DNA from: Panaeolus papilionaceus | Lineage: Eukaryota; Basidiomycota; Agaricomycetes; Agaricales | Reading direction: 5' to 3' | Length of the DNA: 64,000 nt | Assembly (NCBI GenBank): GCA_015501605.1 | Contig: JADNRZ010000006.1 | Location: forward strand, 744,001-808,000 | Shown here: piece by piece, positions 10,281-21,645 of the stretch | Layout: each line of letters begins with the position of its first letter | Numbering within the stretch: position 1 is the first letter of the stretch | The notes under the pieces: model-generated | Databases searched by the model: none | What the model was told of the DNA's origin: nothing | What the model saw: the letters and a program-made list of their open reading frames with translations, nothing else | Translations under genes and position numbers: made by a program

Positions 10281-13200
10281 ATGGCTCTTCCTATGCTCGT
10301 TGGAGGCTCTGAATGCGGGCCATCCAATCCTCTTCAGGGTCTTTCAAAGAGATTTGACCAGGATAGGGGGATACAGCAGGTTTGTCGACACAAAAAACTC
10401 TAAGTAGAAACTCCGTTTAAAATATTCTGAATTCAAGGATCATTTCGGAGCGGGACGAGCAGGATCCTCACGAGACGTGTGTCTCTTCTCTTTCACCTTG
10501 TACCGTCACCATCTCATAGAAAATCATCCATTCTATCTGCTTTTTGAACTTTAGGCATTCCGCACGCAAGGCCCGTCCAATGGTCAGCAAGATGCGGATG
10601 TCGCGCGCTTCTTTGGAGGAGGGCAAACAGCCGCCCATGCACCTCAATTTCATGGAGACCCTCTTGCTTACGACCTCTCTTCTATGAGAGCGGCTCTACC
10701 TCCCATGCAAACTCAACACCAGCCCCAGCAGAATCCCCTCGCATCATGGGCAGCCGATTTCGTTCAGCAAGCACCAGGAATGATGGCCTCAAGCTCATCT
10801 GCACAGATACTGTCTCCAACGGAGGATATACAATTGGAGCACCAGAAGGGGAAGCAGGTAGCGAATATTGGTGGCGTTTCTGGACCGGGTGCGTCTCTTT
10901 GATGTCAATACCTCGTACTTTACTAATATTGAGCAAATAGCCCCTATGGCGTACAACGTTACTCCTGCCTTCGGGATGAACGCGATGCATGGGCCGGGAT
11001 TCATGCCACAGATGGCATATCAGCACCCTATATCTCAACAACAGCCACTTATAACCAAGAGTATGTAGTTTCTCGCTGGACTTCGACCCTCAGTTTACCT
11101 TTCGGCAGAGATCTCATGGGACAAGGCCTTCTCCGCACAAGAAATACAACTAGCATCACCAGCATCATCTCATATTGTCGATGTGCAGAACCCAGTTGTT
11201 GCTGAGAACAAAACAGCGACACACAGCAACATCAACGAAGGCGATGAGCTGGCGAGAACGGCTGCCATGCTGCTCGAAAACGTCAAGTTCGAACAGAATC
11301 CCAAATTTCAAAAGAGCCAATTCATAGGTCTTATGAAACAACTTCGAGATGGCGAAATCATTGTGGAGGGGAATCAGATGGTCGAGAGCCATGGCCGCAC
11401 TTCCGAATCTGCCAACGTCGACACCAAAGGGAAAGGAAGCGCAATTGGAAGTTCTATCCCGATTCAAGCTTCTTCCTCAGGGGGAACTATTCCAGTGATA
11501 ATGGCATCTTCACCACTCCACTCTCTCAACCAAAGTCACAGGGACGCAAATCAGCCTATGACTTTAGGGGTAACCGTAGAAGACGAAAACGACGCGTACT
11601 TTCGACAAGAGAATCGCGATTTCATGGATTACTGGGACAAGACACGACCGGCACAACTTGCGGCAATGGCTGCTCAGCAGGCTGCGGCAGCAACACCAGA
11701 AACTATGTCATGGGATAAACTACAAGAAGACTGGGACAACTTCGAGGCCACTACAGGGGGCATCAAGCCCATCACACACTACCAGTTCCAACACAACAAC
11801 CCTTATCTACTCGGCGATTCCTCAACGTCGAGGCATCATCTCATGCACACCGGTGCGAGGATGTCGGTGTTAGAGGTGAGTCCGATTCCTGCGCTTGAGA
11901 TGAACCTGCTCTCTATCGCTATCGCCGCTTCAGGCAAACCAACCTTTAATTTGAAGGGTGGTTCTTTAACCTTGGCTTATTTCTTTTTTTGGCGATGAGT
12001 TGTCATGCTAATCCTCGTCTCTTTGTGCTGGTTCGTTTCTGTAGAGCGTACTTGAACTGGAAGCCGCAGTTCAGCGGAATATGGGAGATGCCACCGCTTG
12101 GTACGAGCTAGGTGTGAAGCAGCAGGAAAACGAGCGAGAGCATAAAGCTCTTCAAGCACTACAACGTGCAGTGGAGCTGCAACCTTCTCACCTACCCTCT
12201 TGGCTCGCACTCGCCATTTCCTACACTAACGACAATAACCGTCAAGGAGCGTACGACGCCATTTACGAGTGGGTTGGGCGCAACGACAAGTACACAGAAG
12301 CCGTTCACGCCTTCCGTACGTTAAACCCAGAAAACGCCACCGGATCGCTTGGCGAACGTTACTCTCAACTTATTTCATGCTTAATTACGATGGCCCGGAG
12401 TGACGTATCAGGGGAAGTCGATGCCGACATTCAGATAGCCCTTGCGGTGCTCTTGAACACTAACGAGGTACGGCTCTTTCGTCTTATAATCTGCTCTTGT
12501 TATCTGCGAGACTAGAGGCAGATCAGGCAACATGATTGCCTGCACGAAATGGCGGATACTAATATAGCTCGCTCCGCTTATCTAGGAATACGAGAAAGCG
12601 CAAGACTGTTTCCGAACCGCTCTAGCTGTTCGTCCAGATGTGAGTCGCCTGTCCTTTCGCGATTAACATTTGGTTTGGTTCGGTCTGTGGAGTTGAGGAG
12701 CAACGTTTCTCACTGAACATTCCATCTTTCTCAGGATTGGCTTTTGTATAATCGCGTCGGCGCTACGATGGCCAACAGTGGTCGCGCTGAAGAAGCACTT
12801 GACTACTATTATCGTGCACTGGAGCTCAACCCTGGATATATCCGCGCAAGGTATGTCAAAGTTACACCCAGCCAGTCAGAGAATTCTGAATGACAAAATG
12901 ATCTCCCTTATCCGCCGGTAGATTCAATCTAGGCATTTCGTGTATCAATCTTCGGGTAAGCAATAAACATTCTTCTCGCACAAGCGTGTGGATCCCTCGC
13001 GAGAAACTGGGTAACTGATTGCTCGTTCCTTATCTTGTTGCGTTCATCAGAGATACGAGGAGGCAGCACAGCACATTCTTGATGCTCTAATGCTCCAGGA
13101 GAACGATGGCGTCCAAGACGAACCAGGTTCAAATGAGAAGCGAGGAGTAGTTTCTACGGCCTTGTGGGATAGTTTGAAAACGACGTGCTTGCATATGCAA

Positions 13201-13362
13201 AGAGCTGATTTGGCCACACTTTGCGATCTCAAGGATCTAGAGGGTGAGTAAATCTTCAACACTTCCCCATTCTGTGATCTCACAGTCTACTTGTTTCCTT
13301 GCGGTTTTCTCATGTTTGTCGTCTTGGCGGGTGTTGTAGGTTTTCGCAATCGCTTCCATTAG
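10281..13362 (+). CDS. PEX5: Peroxisomal targeting signal 1 receptor PEX5
   Basis: PEX5 is the cycling receptor that binds C-terminal SKL-type signals on cargo in the cytosol and carries it into peroxisomes. Exon 1 (10281-10379) encodes [19 protein letters not shown], with the conserved cysteine at residue 12 that is monoubiquitinated for recycling. The N-terminal half has several PEX14/PEX13-binding WxxxF/Y-type motifs: WAADF (about 10750), WDKAF (about 11117), and [11 protein letters not shown] (about 11710). The C-terminal half is a TPR array starting near [10 protein letters not shown] (about 12055) with helices such as [27 protein letters not shown], and a terminal exon ending GFRNRFH before the TAG at 13360-13362. 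Several short introns interrupt the gene. It is full length for the family. A hAT-like element lies just upstream. Confidence 0.93.
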
Positions 13363-13658
13363 GAGTTGAAGACGCGTCGTTCACAAAGGTCTTCACCGCC
13401 GCTTCACCGACCCCTGTCTATGGAAGATTCTCGGGCGCGCAGAGGTTTTGTATGACTGGACAGGACAGTTTCTCGTGTTCTATGTACTGGACGTGAGATA
13501 TTGTATTGTTGGGTCGCATAGCTATTATCTTGATGATGTTATACATTGTATTATTACAGGGATTGAGGTAGATCAATTCAGGTTTCAACTCTTGGATGGT
13601 GAGTCTGCGTGGAAGAATTATAAGTTAGGCGACGATTGACATGAAACTGTGAACTGAA

Positions 13659-13895
13659 TTAAGCACCATTCGCCAGGCCGAACTTTCTCGTCCTTTCCCT
13701 CTCTTTCTGAGCGTACATGATTTTCAGTTGTTCAAAAAGCTCAGCCTCCTCCCTTGTGGTTGGAGGATTTTCGATGAAGCGCCTGATCTGCTGCTGCATA
13801 TTGACCTGCTCGGCCTTCTGTTTGGCAACCATTTCACGGATGTCCTGAACATCCAAATCGGTCATAGGTATGAGAGTGGGGTTACGGCGAATCAT
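13659..13895 (-). CDS. CDC26/Hcn1-like subunit of the anaphase-promoting complex
   Basis: This small single-exon gene encodes 78 residues starting MIRRNPTLIPMTDLDVQDI. Cdc26 and fission yeast Hcn1 begin with a very similar M-L-R-R-x-P-T block that inserts into the TPR superhelix of Cdc16/APC6 and stabilises it, followed by an acidic helix. The rest is helical and charged (REEAELFEQLKIMYAQKERERTR), matching the loose C-terminus of the family. The start at 13895 was chosen over longer upstream frames because the N-terminal block must be at the true terminus to work. The assignment rests on this short motif and total size, so it is probable, not certain. It is divergent from the PRA1 gene, with about 306 nt between start codons. 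Confidence 0.62.
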   Translation of the reverse strand: MIRRNPTLIPMTDLDVQDIREMVAKQKAEQVNMQQQIRRFIENPPTTREEAELFEQLKIMYAQKERERTRKFGLANGA

Positions 13896-14201
13896 GTGGA
13901 AGGATTGGATTAAATCGACCTTAATGTTATTGGTGAGCAATAACAATGACAGTGACAGCTGCTCGAAAGGACAATGTGTATCCTCTAGCCATTGTTGACA
14001 ATCACATGCAAATAACAACAAGCAATCCAACCAGCGCAGCACAGCCGCAGCGTGTAACTGCGGGCAGAGTCTTGGTCGGCGACACGACACCTTTCAATAC
14101 CACGTACAACGCGCAGCTCATCCCGCTCCTTGCTAAATACCTCCAACACCTCTTTCAACTCAGCTTTTGCTTAATATCCACCCATAAACACCTTTGGAAA
14201 C
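13896..14201. promoter_or_regulatory. Divergent promoter region, CDC26-like / PRA1
   Basis: This interval of 306 nt lies between two divergent start codons. Frames running through it on both strands have no recognisable protein content. It must hold both promoters. Part of it is pyrimidine-rich just upstream of the PRA1 start. Confidence 0.45.
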
Positions 14202-15079
14202 ATGGATATGCTCCTCAAAGTAACAGATGTCTTCAAGTCCATCAAGGTACAGTATACCAGGATCCGCTTTAATTTTGGGCGGATGACCCTTGCAACGCGG
14301 TGGGCGATATTAACACTTTTTCACCTTTGGTCTTATAGGAAACAAGACTCTCTGGTCTAAGGCCACCCACCGAGTTCTTTGATGTACAGCGAATCTCGAG
14401 ACCAGCCGATTTCAACCAGGCTACTTCGGTAAGCAATGCTTGCGCCAAGTTGTCCCGCTCTGTGCCATACAGAAACACGAGCGCACGACTTGGGTGTCTA
14501 TTTTATTTTTTTTGACTTACACATGTTTTCAAATGTAGCGGATATCCTACAACACTCGCTACTTCTCAGGTAAATCATATAGCGGTTTGCGTTTCGAGCT
14601 TTACTGATGCATGTTGCGCGGCTATTATAGGGAACTATGGCTTGATCGTGCTTATTCTTGCAGTTTACGCCCTGTAAGTCGTCCATAAATTCTTTCTTAT
14701 CAGCTATTCTTACAGCTTTTATAATAGCATCTCAAACTACATGCTTCTTGTTTCTCTCGGATTCGTTGTTGGGGGATTTGCCCTCATCAACAGGTTTGGT
14801 ACGTGATAGCAACTGTAGCGCTCGATTCCCTCAAACACGTCTAACAAATACCACTTTTCTTCAGCTCCGGAAGCAACCCAGGTTGGCGAACACACCATTA
14901 CGCAGAAACACCTTTACACTGCGCTTTTCGTCATCGGTTTCCTCATGTTCTGGTGGGCCAGCCCATTCGGAACATTCTTCTGGCTCATCGGAGCCTCAAG
15001 TCTTTTGATCATTGGGCATGCATGCTTGTTGGAGCCTGGTGTTGAAAGCGACTATGCCACAATTCAGGAGTCTGTATAG
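14202..15079 (+). CDS. PRA1/YIP3 family prenylated Rab acceptor
   Basis: PRA1 proteins are small four-helix membrane proteins of the ER and Golgi that bind prenylated Rab GTPases and help vesicle traffic. Exons are 14202-14246, 14339-14428, 14539-14569 and 14631-14673, with two more to the stop at 15079. The family blocks are plain: PPTEFFDVQRISRPADFNQ, RISYNTRYFSGNYG, then two hydrophobic pairs (LIVLILAVYALISNYMLLV and LYTALFVIGFLMFWWASPFG) and the tail LEPGVESDYATIQESV. Predicted length is about 165 residues, normal for the family. The start MDMLLKV at 14202 gives the expected short N-terminus. Confidence 0.9.
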
Positions 15080-15609
15080 ATTATTGGATTTGCCATACGG
15101 ACTGTAGTTTGGATTGGAGAAGATTTACCATTATGTTGTTGATGCCTCTTTTAAATTTCGTTTTAATTGTAGTTGGTCCCTTTCGGGGCATTTTTTATGG
15201 ATTTATTGGTTTAAAATCTAGTTCATAATTGAGTGTCCTATAAACAAGACTGAGTCGTAGACATAAGATCTGTTAAAAACAGAACAAAGGGGTGGTCGTA
15301 TATCGAAGACATGTGTATATGTGGTACATTGGTACGTTTTTAGAAGACAGGACATGAGAGCAAAATCGAGAGCTGGAAAATCGATGACAGGTAGTAAGGT
15401 GACAAATGAAAGGGTTGGCATAAATATGTGGTCGAAAGGACCAACATGAGTTGTTTTGGAACGAAATGAAGACCATGGATGAAGACTATGAACAATGAAG
15501 ACAGAAAAATATTGCGATGTGAGTGCTGGAGAAAAAAAAATAAAGATACGAAAGTGAATTAGAGAAAAAGGGGCATTAGTAAAGTTTCCGTATTCGTATC
15601 CAGATCCGT
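15080..15609. other. Intergenic region between convergent PRA1 and ERT1
   Basis: About 530 nt with no supported gene. It should contain both 3' UTRs and polyadenylation regions. Open frames on the minus strand here are short and lack any recognisable domain. Confidence 0.45.
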
Positions 15610-17944
15610 CTATAGAAGAGGTAGCCATTGTCCTGGAGGGGCAGTGGTCAGCGGCTTAGAAGACAGAAAAAAAAGGCATGCTGCGGACGAACCTATCACA
15701 ATGCTTGGAAGATCGAAAAGATCTCTCCGTATCGAAAAGCAGAAAGTAGCTGGCACCGGGGCACCGGACGGTTTTAATAGCACGCAATGTGAATATACTG
15801 ATTGCGTGGTGTTCTCGAATGCATGAGAAGCGAAGTTCTCCCAGTATTCAACCACTGATTGATTTTCGAATAGCTGAAGCGCAAAAAAAGAACAAAAGTA
15901 AAATTAGCAACAATAACAAATTAGGATGGGTCATGAGGCACTTGGAACGTACTTCATAAATATACTTTTTGCGCCCGTTGCCCACGAGGTCCTCTAGAGG
16001 CCATTCTGTCAGCATGCAGAACTCTGGCGCAACAAGACAAATTTCCCCCGTTCGACGCCAAACGACCGTTGGCGTCCCACTATAGGATATGAGTTTGTCC
16101 AGTTCCTGACATTGATGTGGCATCAGAAACGGGCGGGCAATGATAGTGGCGTCAGATGAAACCTACCAAGAGGGTCCTCTGGAAACATTTCTCCACAAAT
16201 ACTTCGTCGTCAAGAGATAATGGCATCTGCAAGGCGATAAGCGAAGGTCGAAATATCGCCAATGCTCGAACGATGCGGAGAATGTCATTTTTCTCGAAAC
16301 TTTTAGAGAGAATGAGGGAATCGAAAATGATGAAAAAAGTGAACAGGCGGGATAATCAAGAACATCGAAAAGCAAAACAAGAGGAGATTAGAGATTGAGT
16401 CCCAAAGGCACTCCTTTTGCCAAATGAACATCTCAATTAATAGACGCACCGAGTGGGCAAATGCTTCATTAGGAAGTGATACCCCTCTGTATAATCGTAA
16501 GGAGCAGTAACTCGATCATGAATACTCTGCAACTTGGAACCTCGCGACGGAGGACGCGCCATCTCGGTGATACCAGTGGGAGCAGAAGCAATCGAACTTG
16601 GGGAATCTGTCGAAGGGGGAGGGGAAAGAAGGACACGTGACGATGACGATGCTGTTGTTGTTGACGATTGAAGGAAAACGCTGACGGGCGGGGAATGGGA
16701 TCGAGCATCCAAAGGGTAACGAGGTTGCAAAGGATGCATCGTCGAAGAACTCTGTGCGGTATATGAAGCAGCGTAAGTACCCTCTGTAAGGTCTTCGGTC
16801 CTCTGAGGCTGAGGGTATGGATACGTCAAATAATGAGCATTTCCTGGAGATGTTGACAAGCTTGATTCGGAGGAGTGCTGCAACATTTGGCTATCGCCAT
16901 ATGACGAGGGATATGTCGATGAGGTCGCAGTTAAACGAGGCGAGGTGGTGTAGTCAATAGGTTCCGCAGGCCACGAGGAGTATTGGGGTTGCACCGCTGC
17001 TGCCGTACCTGCTGTTGCTGCTTGTGGTGGCGGAGTGGTCGACGATTCTGGAGGACTGGGGTTCCCTAGTATTGCAGATAGTATAGAATACTCGAGATTG
17101 GCAGCTTCAGAGGTAAAAAGATTGGGATCGAAAGGAGACCCAAGAATCGACTCTGTCTGAGGGAAAGACTCGACTGTATTTATTTCAGTTAAACAAGGGC
17201 TAGAAATTGATATTAAGGGACCAATTACCTATTGGAATTGACGGTGGGTCTGTCGGTGGTACTGTTAAGGTAGGCTGGTTCTCAGAAACTGACTGCCCCC
17301 GCTTGAGTTGTTCTAATCACATGACTTTAATATCTTTTAGAAAGAAAAGAGAATCAATAACGACGCACCAAGCTCCTCGTCGTCCAACAAATATTTCGCC
17401 TTTTTGCGATGACCTTCTGTGCAATTATTGGCGAAACCTCTCTTTACACAGCGTTGACAAGGACGGGCTAAACACGAGGAAGACAACATGAGTGGTTCGA
17501 ATGATGTAATTGTACAACATGAAGTTGTCATACAAGAGGCGGTTATGAAGAGTAATATTGCAGGTCTACTTACAATCGTCGCATGTGAGGTGTGCCTTTT
17601 GACAATGATAACACGCTCGATTGGCTTTCTTTTTCTTTGGACCTTCGCGAGGTTTGCGCTGTGGTTGCGCTGAGCTTGTAGAATCCGCGGAGTTGTCTTC
17701 TGGGGTATCGTTGCGCTTTCTTTTTGAAGCGGCTTGAGTGTTTGGTGTAATGGTAGGTAAAGAAGGTTTTTTCTTCAAGGTAGATTGAGAACTAGGACCG
17801 GCCTAGAGTATTCGAGATTGTGGATTTAAGAGAGAAATAGAGGGATAACTGATTAAGACACAGAAAAAAGACACGAGTAGAATTGAAGTTTTAACTTACA
17901 GCCATTGACGCTGGTCTAGGTGCTACTGCATAGATTGTTGCCAT
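15610..17944 (-). CDS. ERT1: Zn2Cys6 transcription factor ERT1/AcuK-like, regulator of gluconeogenesis
   Basis: ERT1/AcuK/AcuM proteins activate gluconeogenic genes and adjust the fermentation-respiration balance. Exon 1 encodes MATIYAVAPRPASMA (17944 down to about 17900). The next exon has the basic segment KKKKANRACYHCQKAHLTCDD and, after an intron, RPCQRCVKRGFANNC, together forming the six-cysteine binuclear cluster with the characteristic ANRACYHC start. A Ser/Pro-rich middle follows (about 17170-16500), including TPPP and SPPPSTDSPSS. The C-terminus has a PAS-like segment (LELDKLISYSGTPTVVWRRT, ICLVAPEFCMLTEW) and ends GQWLPLL. The last intron joins VIG to QWLPLL. The domain order is diagnostic. 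Exact middle exon limits are approximate. Confidence 0.88.
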
Positions 17945-18223
17945 TCTCAACGATGGCGGGGTGAACAAGTTAAAGGCGATGAGTAGAAAGAAGAAGAGCG
18001 GACCGAGAATGGATTCTTGAGAAAGGTGGCTAATAGGTGTGCCACAGTAAGTTCCCAATTGCCAGGTGATCACAGCTGATTTTTATTTCCGGCCGAATTA
18101 TGCCCCGCATAAAAAGTCAAACCGAATCAAATCAAATTAAACCAAACCAAACTAGTTTATTTAGTTCATTACATGTTGGCCTTTTACTGCTTTAACGCTC
18201 TCTTGTTTCCGTTCCGTCACGAA
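17945..18223. promoter_or_regulatory. Divergent promoter region, ERT1 / MTQ1
   Basis: The two genes are divergent with under 300 nt between start codons. The segment near 18120-18165 is A-rich with short repeats of the kind CAAATCAAAT/AACCAAACCAAAC. An in-frame upstream ATG at 18173 could extend MTQ1 by 17 hydrophobic residues. Confidence 0.4.
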
Positions 18224-19201
18224 ATGCTATCCCGACAACTACTTCTTTCTCTTCAACAATCATTAGGTTCCCAACAAGCAATTAAAGAACTAAAATGGAT
18301 GCAACAAGCTTTAAATCAAAATAATTCAACAAATTTAAATTTAAAACAAATGGTAAATCGTAGAATAAACGGTGAACCTTTACAATACATCCTCGGTACG
18401 CTCACTATTCTTTCCTCTCACTGTATCATCAGTGTTCCTTGTTTCAAAAAGAAAAGAAAAAAACTCACAGCTTATTTTTTTTTGTTTCGTATCATAGGTA
18501 CTCAACCTTTTGGACCGCTTAATCTCCTCACTCGTCCTCCTGTTTTGATTCCACGTCCAGAGACAGAGCATTGGGTCATAAAGCTCTCAGAGCTGTTATC
18601 ACCCACCGCACAAAATCCAATATCCCTTTTGGATCTTGGTACTGGTTCAGGCTGTATACCTCTTCTTCTCTGCCACCTATGGCCACCAGCAAGTCTTAAA
18701 GCACACGCAGTGGATATTTCTCCCCACGCAATCCGCTTGGCGCGCGATAATGCACGTCTATCTGACATCGCTTCAACAACAGATAATGCACAATACAGTA
18801 ACAACCCTCGAAACACTTTCACTACCTCATTGGCCAGCTTTACATCTATCGACTTTCCTGATCCTGCTTCACGTGCTAAATTCCCTTTCGACGTCATAAC
18901 ATCTAATCCCCCGTATATTCCTACTCACGAGTATAACCAGTTACCTCGATCCGTGAAACATTTCGAAGATCCGAGGGCACTTTGCGGAGGTCAAGATGGA
19001 TACGACTTTTATCACGCAATCGCACGTCTTGTCTCTCAGACCGATATACTTAAACCAACGGGTGGCTTGCTAGCTCTTGAAGTCGGTCATGACCAAGCCG
19101 TTACCGTCGAACAAATCATGCGCGACACGCGCCGCTTCCGCCACACGGACATATGGAAGGACCTATGGGGCAAGGAAAGAACTGTCCTAGCTCACACGTG
19201 A
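18224..19201 (+). CDS. MTQ1: HemK/MTQ1-type protein-(glutamine-N5) methyltransferase
   Basis: Enzymes of this family methylate the glutamine of the GGQ motif in release factors; the organellar one acts on the mitochondrial release factor. The N-terminal helical domain (MLSRQLLLSLQQSLGSQQ through RINGEPLQYILG) precedes the SAM fold with motif I DLGTGSGCIPLLL, the post-motif AVDISPHAIRLARDNA and the substrate-binding NPPY in ITSNPPYIP. The end is KERTVLAHT. One intron lies at 18396-18497 (GTACGC...CATAG); it is 102 nt and has no in-frame stop, so retention would add 34 residues without breaking the frame. The start at 18224 matches the usual N-terminus; an ATG at 18173 is an alternative. Mitochondrial location is inferred from the family. 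Confidence 0.87.
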   Translation: MLSRQLLLSLQQSLGSQQAIKELKWMQQALNQNNSTNLNLKQMVNRRINGEPLQYILGTLTILSSHCIISVPCFKKKRKKLTAYFFLFRIIGTQPFGPLNLLTRPPVLIPRPETEHWVIKLSELLSPTAQNPISLLDLGTGSGCIPLLLCHLWPPASLKAHAVDISPHAIRLARDNARLSDIASTTDNAQYSNNPRNTFTTSLASFTSIDFPDPASRAKFPFDVITSNPPYIPTHEYNQLPRSVKHFEDPRALCGGQDGYDFYHAIARLVSQTDILKPTGGLLALEVGHDQAVTVEQIMRDTRRFRHTDIWKDLWGKERTVLAHT

Positions 19202-19914
19202 TACAACCACCCCTCCCCATCCATGATTTTCACCCGTTTCCAGGTGCTGATGTTCAAGATTAGATGTGCGCCGGCGCGCTGCGATTCGAAGGTAGTTTGC
19301 CTAGGTTTATTCGTCGTAGGGGCCAAGGCACACCGAGTTCAACTCGACACATCACCCAACCCATTTGTCATACTTGCCCCGACTTTCGGCAGCTCGGCCC
19401 CCCCAAAACAATCTGGGGCTTAAAGATCGAGAAATTGGATTTTATGCTGGGCATCGTCAATTATGATAACGTAGTGTGGTATAGGTGTGTCACAGGATCT
19501 TTGATCTTTAAAACTTTGCCATCCAATCCTCGAGTCATAGCCGTCATGAAATCGCATAAATCATTATTCACGACGCCGAGCGCGTCATACTTCTCCTATT
19601 CTGTGGAATATGTTGAGTGCGTTGACGACTTGATTTGTCTTACTTAAAATTTCAGAATCCTAATCGTTTCACTATCCTCGACGTTCAAATGTTCATATGC
19701 GAGACCACAACTTGACAGTCCACTCTTTTGACTTCTCTGTCCGAACCGGTATTTTTCTCGATACTGGCATTTCGATTATATTTTTGTTTCACTCGCGGAT
19801 CACTAGACTTTGGCTCTGCAAGACTTCAAGCTAAAGCCTGTACTATTCAACCACTCTTGGCAAAACCTCTGCTCGGACGTCCAAGACCTTTCCCTTGCTC
19901 TCGACAACGAACCC
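19202..19914. other. Intergenic, MTQ1 to F-box gene
   Basis: About 700 nt without a supported gene. Frames on the plus strand at 19223-19647 have no family features. The coding frame of the F-box gene is open back to a stop at 19804-19806 but has no ATG before 19915. Confidence 0.4.
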
Positions 19915-21402
19915 ATGACCACAGAGGGCAACTCTTCCCCTACGAGTCCTAATGCGACGCTCATCGTGGATCGGTCCCCTTTGCCATCGTTGACCCGATC
20001 ACTGCCGAATGAAATTCTGCAAGAGATATTTTGCCGGTGTCTTCTTCCACCACATCAGCCCCAAGAGAAAAACATCTATTCTTTGAGCCTACAACAGACG
20101 CCAATATCAGTCCCTCTGCTGCTTTGTCATGTATCTCGGCTTTGGAGAGAACTTGCCGTCTCCTGCCCGGCACTCTGGCGTCGACTTGCCGTATCGATTT
20201 TGAACGGGGTTGCTAGACCTCCTGTGGCGGTGGTTTTGCTATGGCTTTCTCGCTCTGGCGGAATGCCTCTCCTTCTTTCGCTATGGCAGCAAAACGATTC
20301 ATATGAGAATCGCGTGGCGACAGGGGAGGTACTCGATGTCTTCAAGCAGTTCACAAACCGCTGGCACGAAGTCCAGTTCGATCTGAAAGGCCAGAAATAC
20401 TGCCGGCTGTTCACTTCAGATGAGAGGTCGGCCCCAATGCTGCGAACGTTTCGTATGTCGACTTCTTTTCGTATCCACGAGGAGGATCAGGTTCTGCCTG
20501 ACATACTGGAATGCGTTCCAAGTCTTACTGAACTGCACGTTTCTCGTATTCCTTACCTCACGATCTCGGGAAATACCCCATTACATATTCCTTGGTGCCA
20601 GCTGGAGACACTTTCGTTGGAATATGTGCCATCCGTTGGCACGTCACTCTGTCTGCTAGACAGATGCTCTAAATTAGCAAGCGCCACGTTCAAAATTGAC
20701 TCATTCCTTGGGCCTGTCCCGTTCCAACCACTCGGCTATGGTCTTCGATCACTGGCTGTTAATATTGGACATAGTGAACTGGAAGCATTTTTGGATCATG
20801 TTAGCCTGCCGTTATTGGAGGCCCTGAGCATTCGCATCAGGGGCTCGCTTGATCGCTATCGCTGGCCTCAATTCAGTTTTCAACGTTTCCTGGACCGGTC
20901 TAAGTGTTGCCTGCGGCATTTTGAGGTGCATGACTCAGGGATGGAGAGCCACGATTTCAATGCATGTTTGCAAAATTCACACCTACAGAGCCTCATCGAA
21001 CTCATTGTGGACGAAACGCAACACTGGACATGGGACGCATTCGTGACGGATATTGCAATAGATCTCCTCACATCTCCTCCGTTTTACCAAAGACACCTTG
21101 GACCTGCACCAACCATCAGCCGATCGGAGGAGAACGAAGATGGGCTGGGGCGGAGCAACATCAGCAGACCTCGATGTGCCCTTCCCCACCTCGAGTCACT
21201 TATATTTCGGGGTCGTTGCCTCTCCGTGTCTGATGGGAGTCTAGCCAATATGGTGGAATCCCGTTGGAGATATTGGGAGTGCGGCGGGGTCAAGAGACTC
21301 TCTCGGGTGGAACTTGAATTGAATCCTAGACATTTTGAGAACACAAGACGCCTGTTGGAGTTCCGAAGAGAAGGGCTCCAGTTGGCGGTCGCGTCGTGCT
21401 AG
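19915..21402 (+). CDS. F-box protein, agaric-type expanded family
   Basis: This intronless gene encodes 495 residues. The F-box is at about residues 25-75: SLTRSLPNEILQEIFCRCLL, a short insertion, then PLLLCHVSRLWRELAVSCPALW. F-box proteins recruit targets to SCF ubiquitin ligases through Skp1. The remainder is a leucine-rich, irregular repeat region (LTELHVSRIPYLTI, PLLEALSIRIRG, LPHLESLIFRGRCLSV), as seen in the large F-box families of mushrooms, and ends LLEFRREGLQLAVASC. The start MTTEGNSSPTSPN is the first in-frame ATG after the upstream stop. The target is unknown. Confidence 0.85.
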   Translation: MTTEGNSSPTSPNATLIVDRSPLPSLTRSLPNEILQEIFCRCLLPPHQPQEKNIYSLSLQQTPISVPLLLCHVSRLWRELAVSCPALWRRLAVSILNGVARPPVAVVLLWLSRSGGMPLLLSLWQQNDSYENRVATGEVLDVFKQFTNRWHEVQFDLKGQKYCRLFTSDERSAPMLRTFRMSTSFRIHEEDQVLPDILECVPSLTELHVSRIPYLTISGNTPLHIPWCQLETLSLEYVPSVGTSLCLLDRCSKLASATFKIDSFLGPVPFQPLGYGLRSLAVNIGHSELEAFLDHVSLPLLEALSIRIRGSLDRYRWPQFSFQRFLDRSKCCLRHFEVHDSGMESHDFNACLQNSHLQSLIELIVDETQHWTWDAFVTDIAIDLLTSPPFYQRHLGPAPTISRSEENEDGLGRSNISRPRCALPHLESLIFRGRCLSVSDGSLANMVESRWRYWECGGVKRLSRVELELNPRHFENTRRLLEFRREGLQLAVASC

Positions 21403-21645
21403 GGGTCCTAATATCGAATTGTACGTATAACAGAGTGAAGTGGTGGGCTCGTTCTTTGAAGATCATAATGGAAGGATCATCAAGGCCTCGTTTTCCTCTA
21501 TACTTGGGAAGGGAAAGGAAAAGACAGGGTTTTGATACACTTGGCCCAAGAACTCGTTAGCTTTCGGCTTCGCGGTATGCCGCTTTAGGCGATGATACCT
21601 GAAAGTGTGTACCGCGGGCAAAAATGTCCACAAGTACATCGAGCG

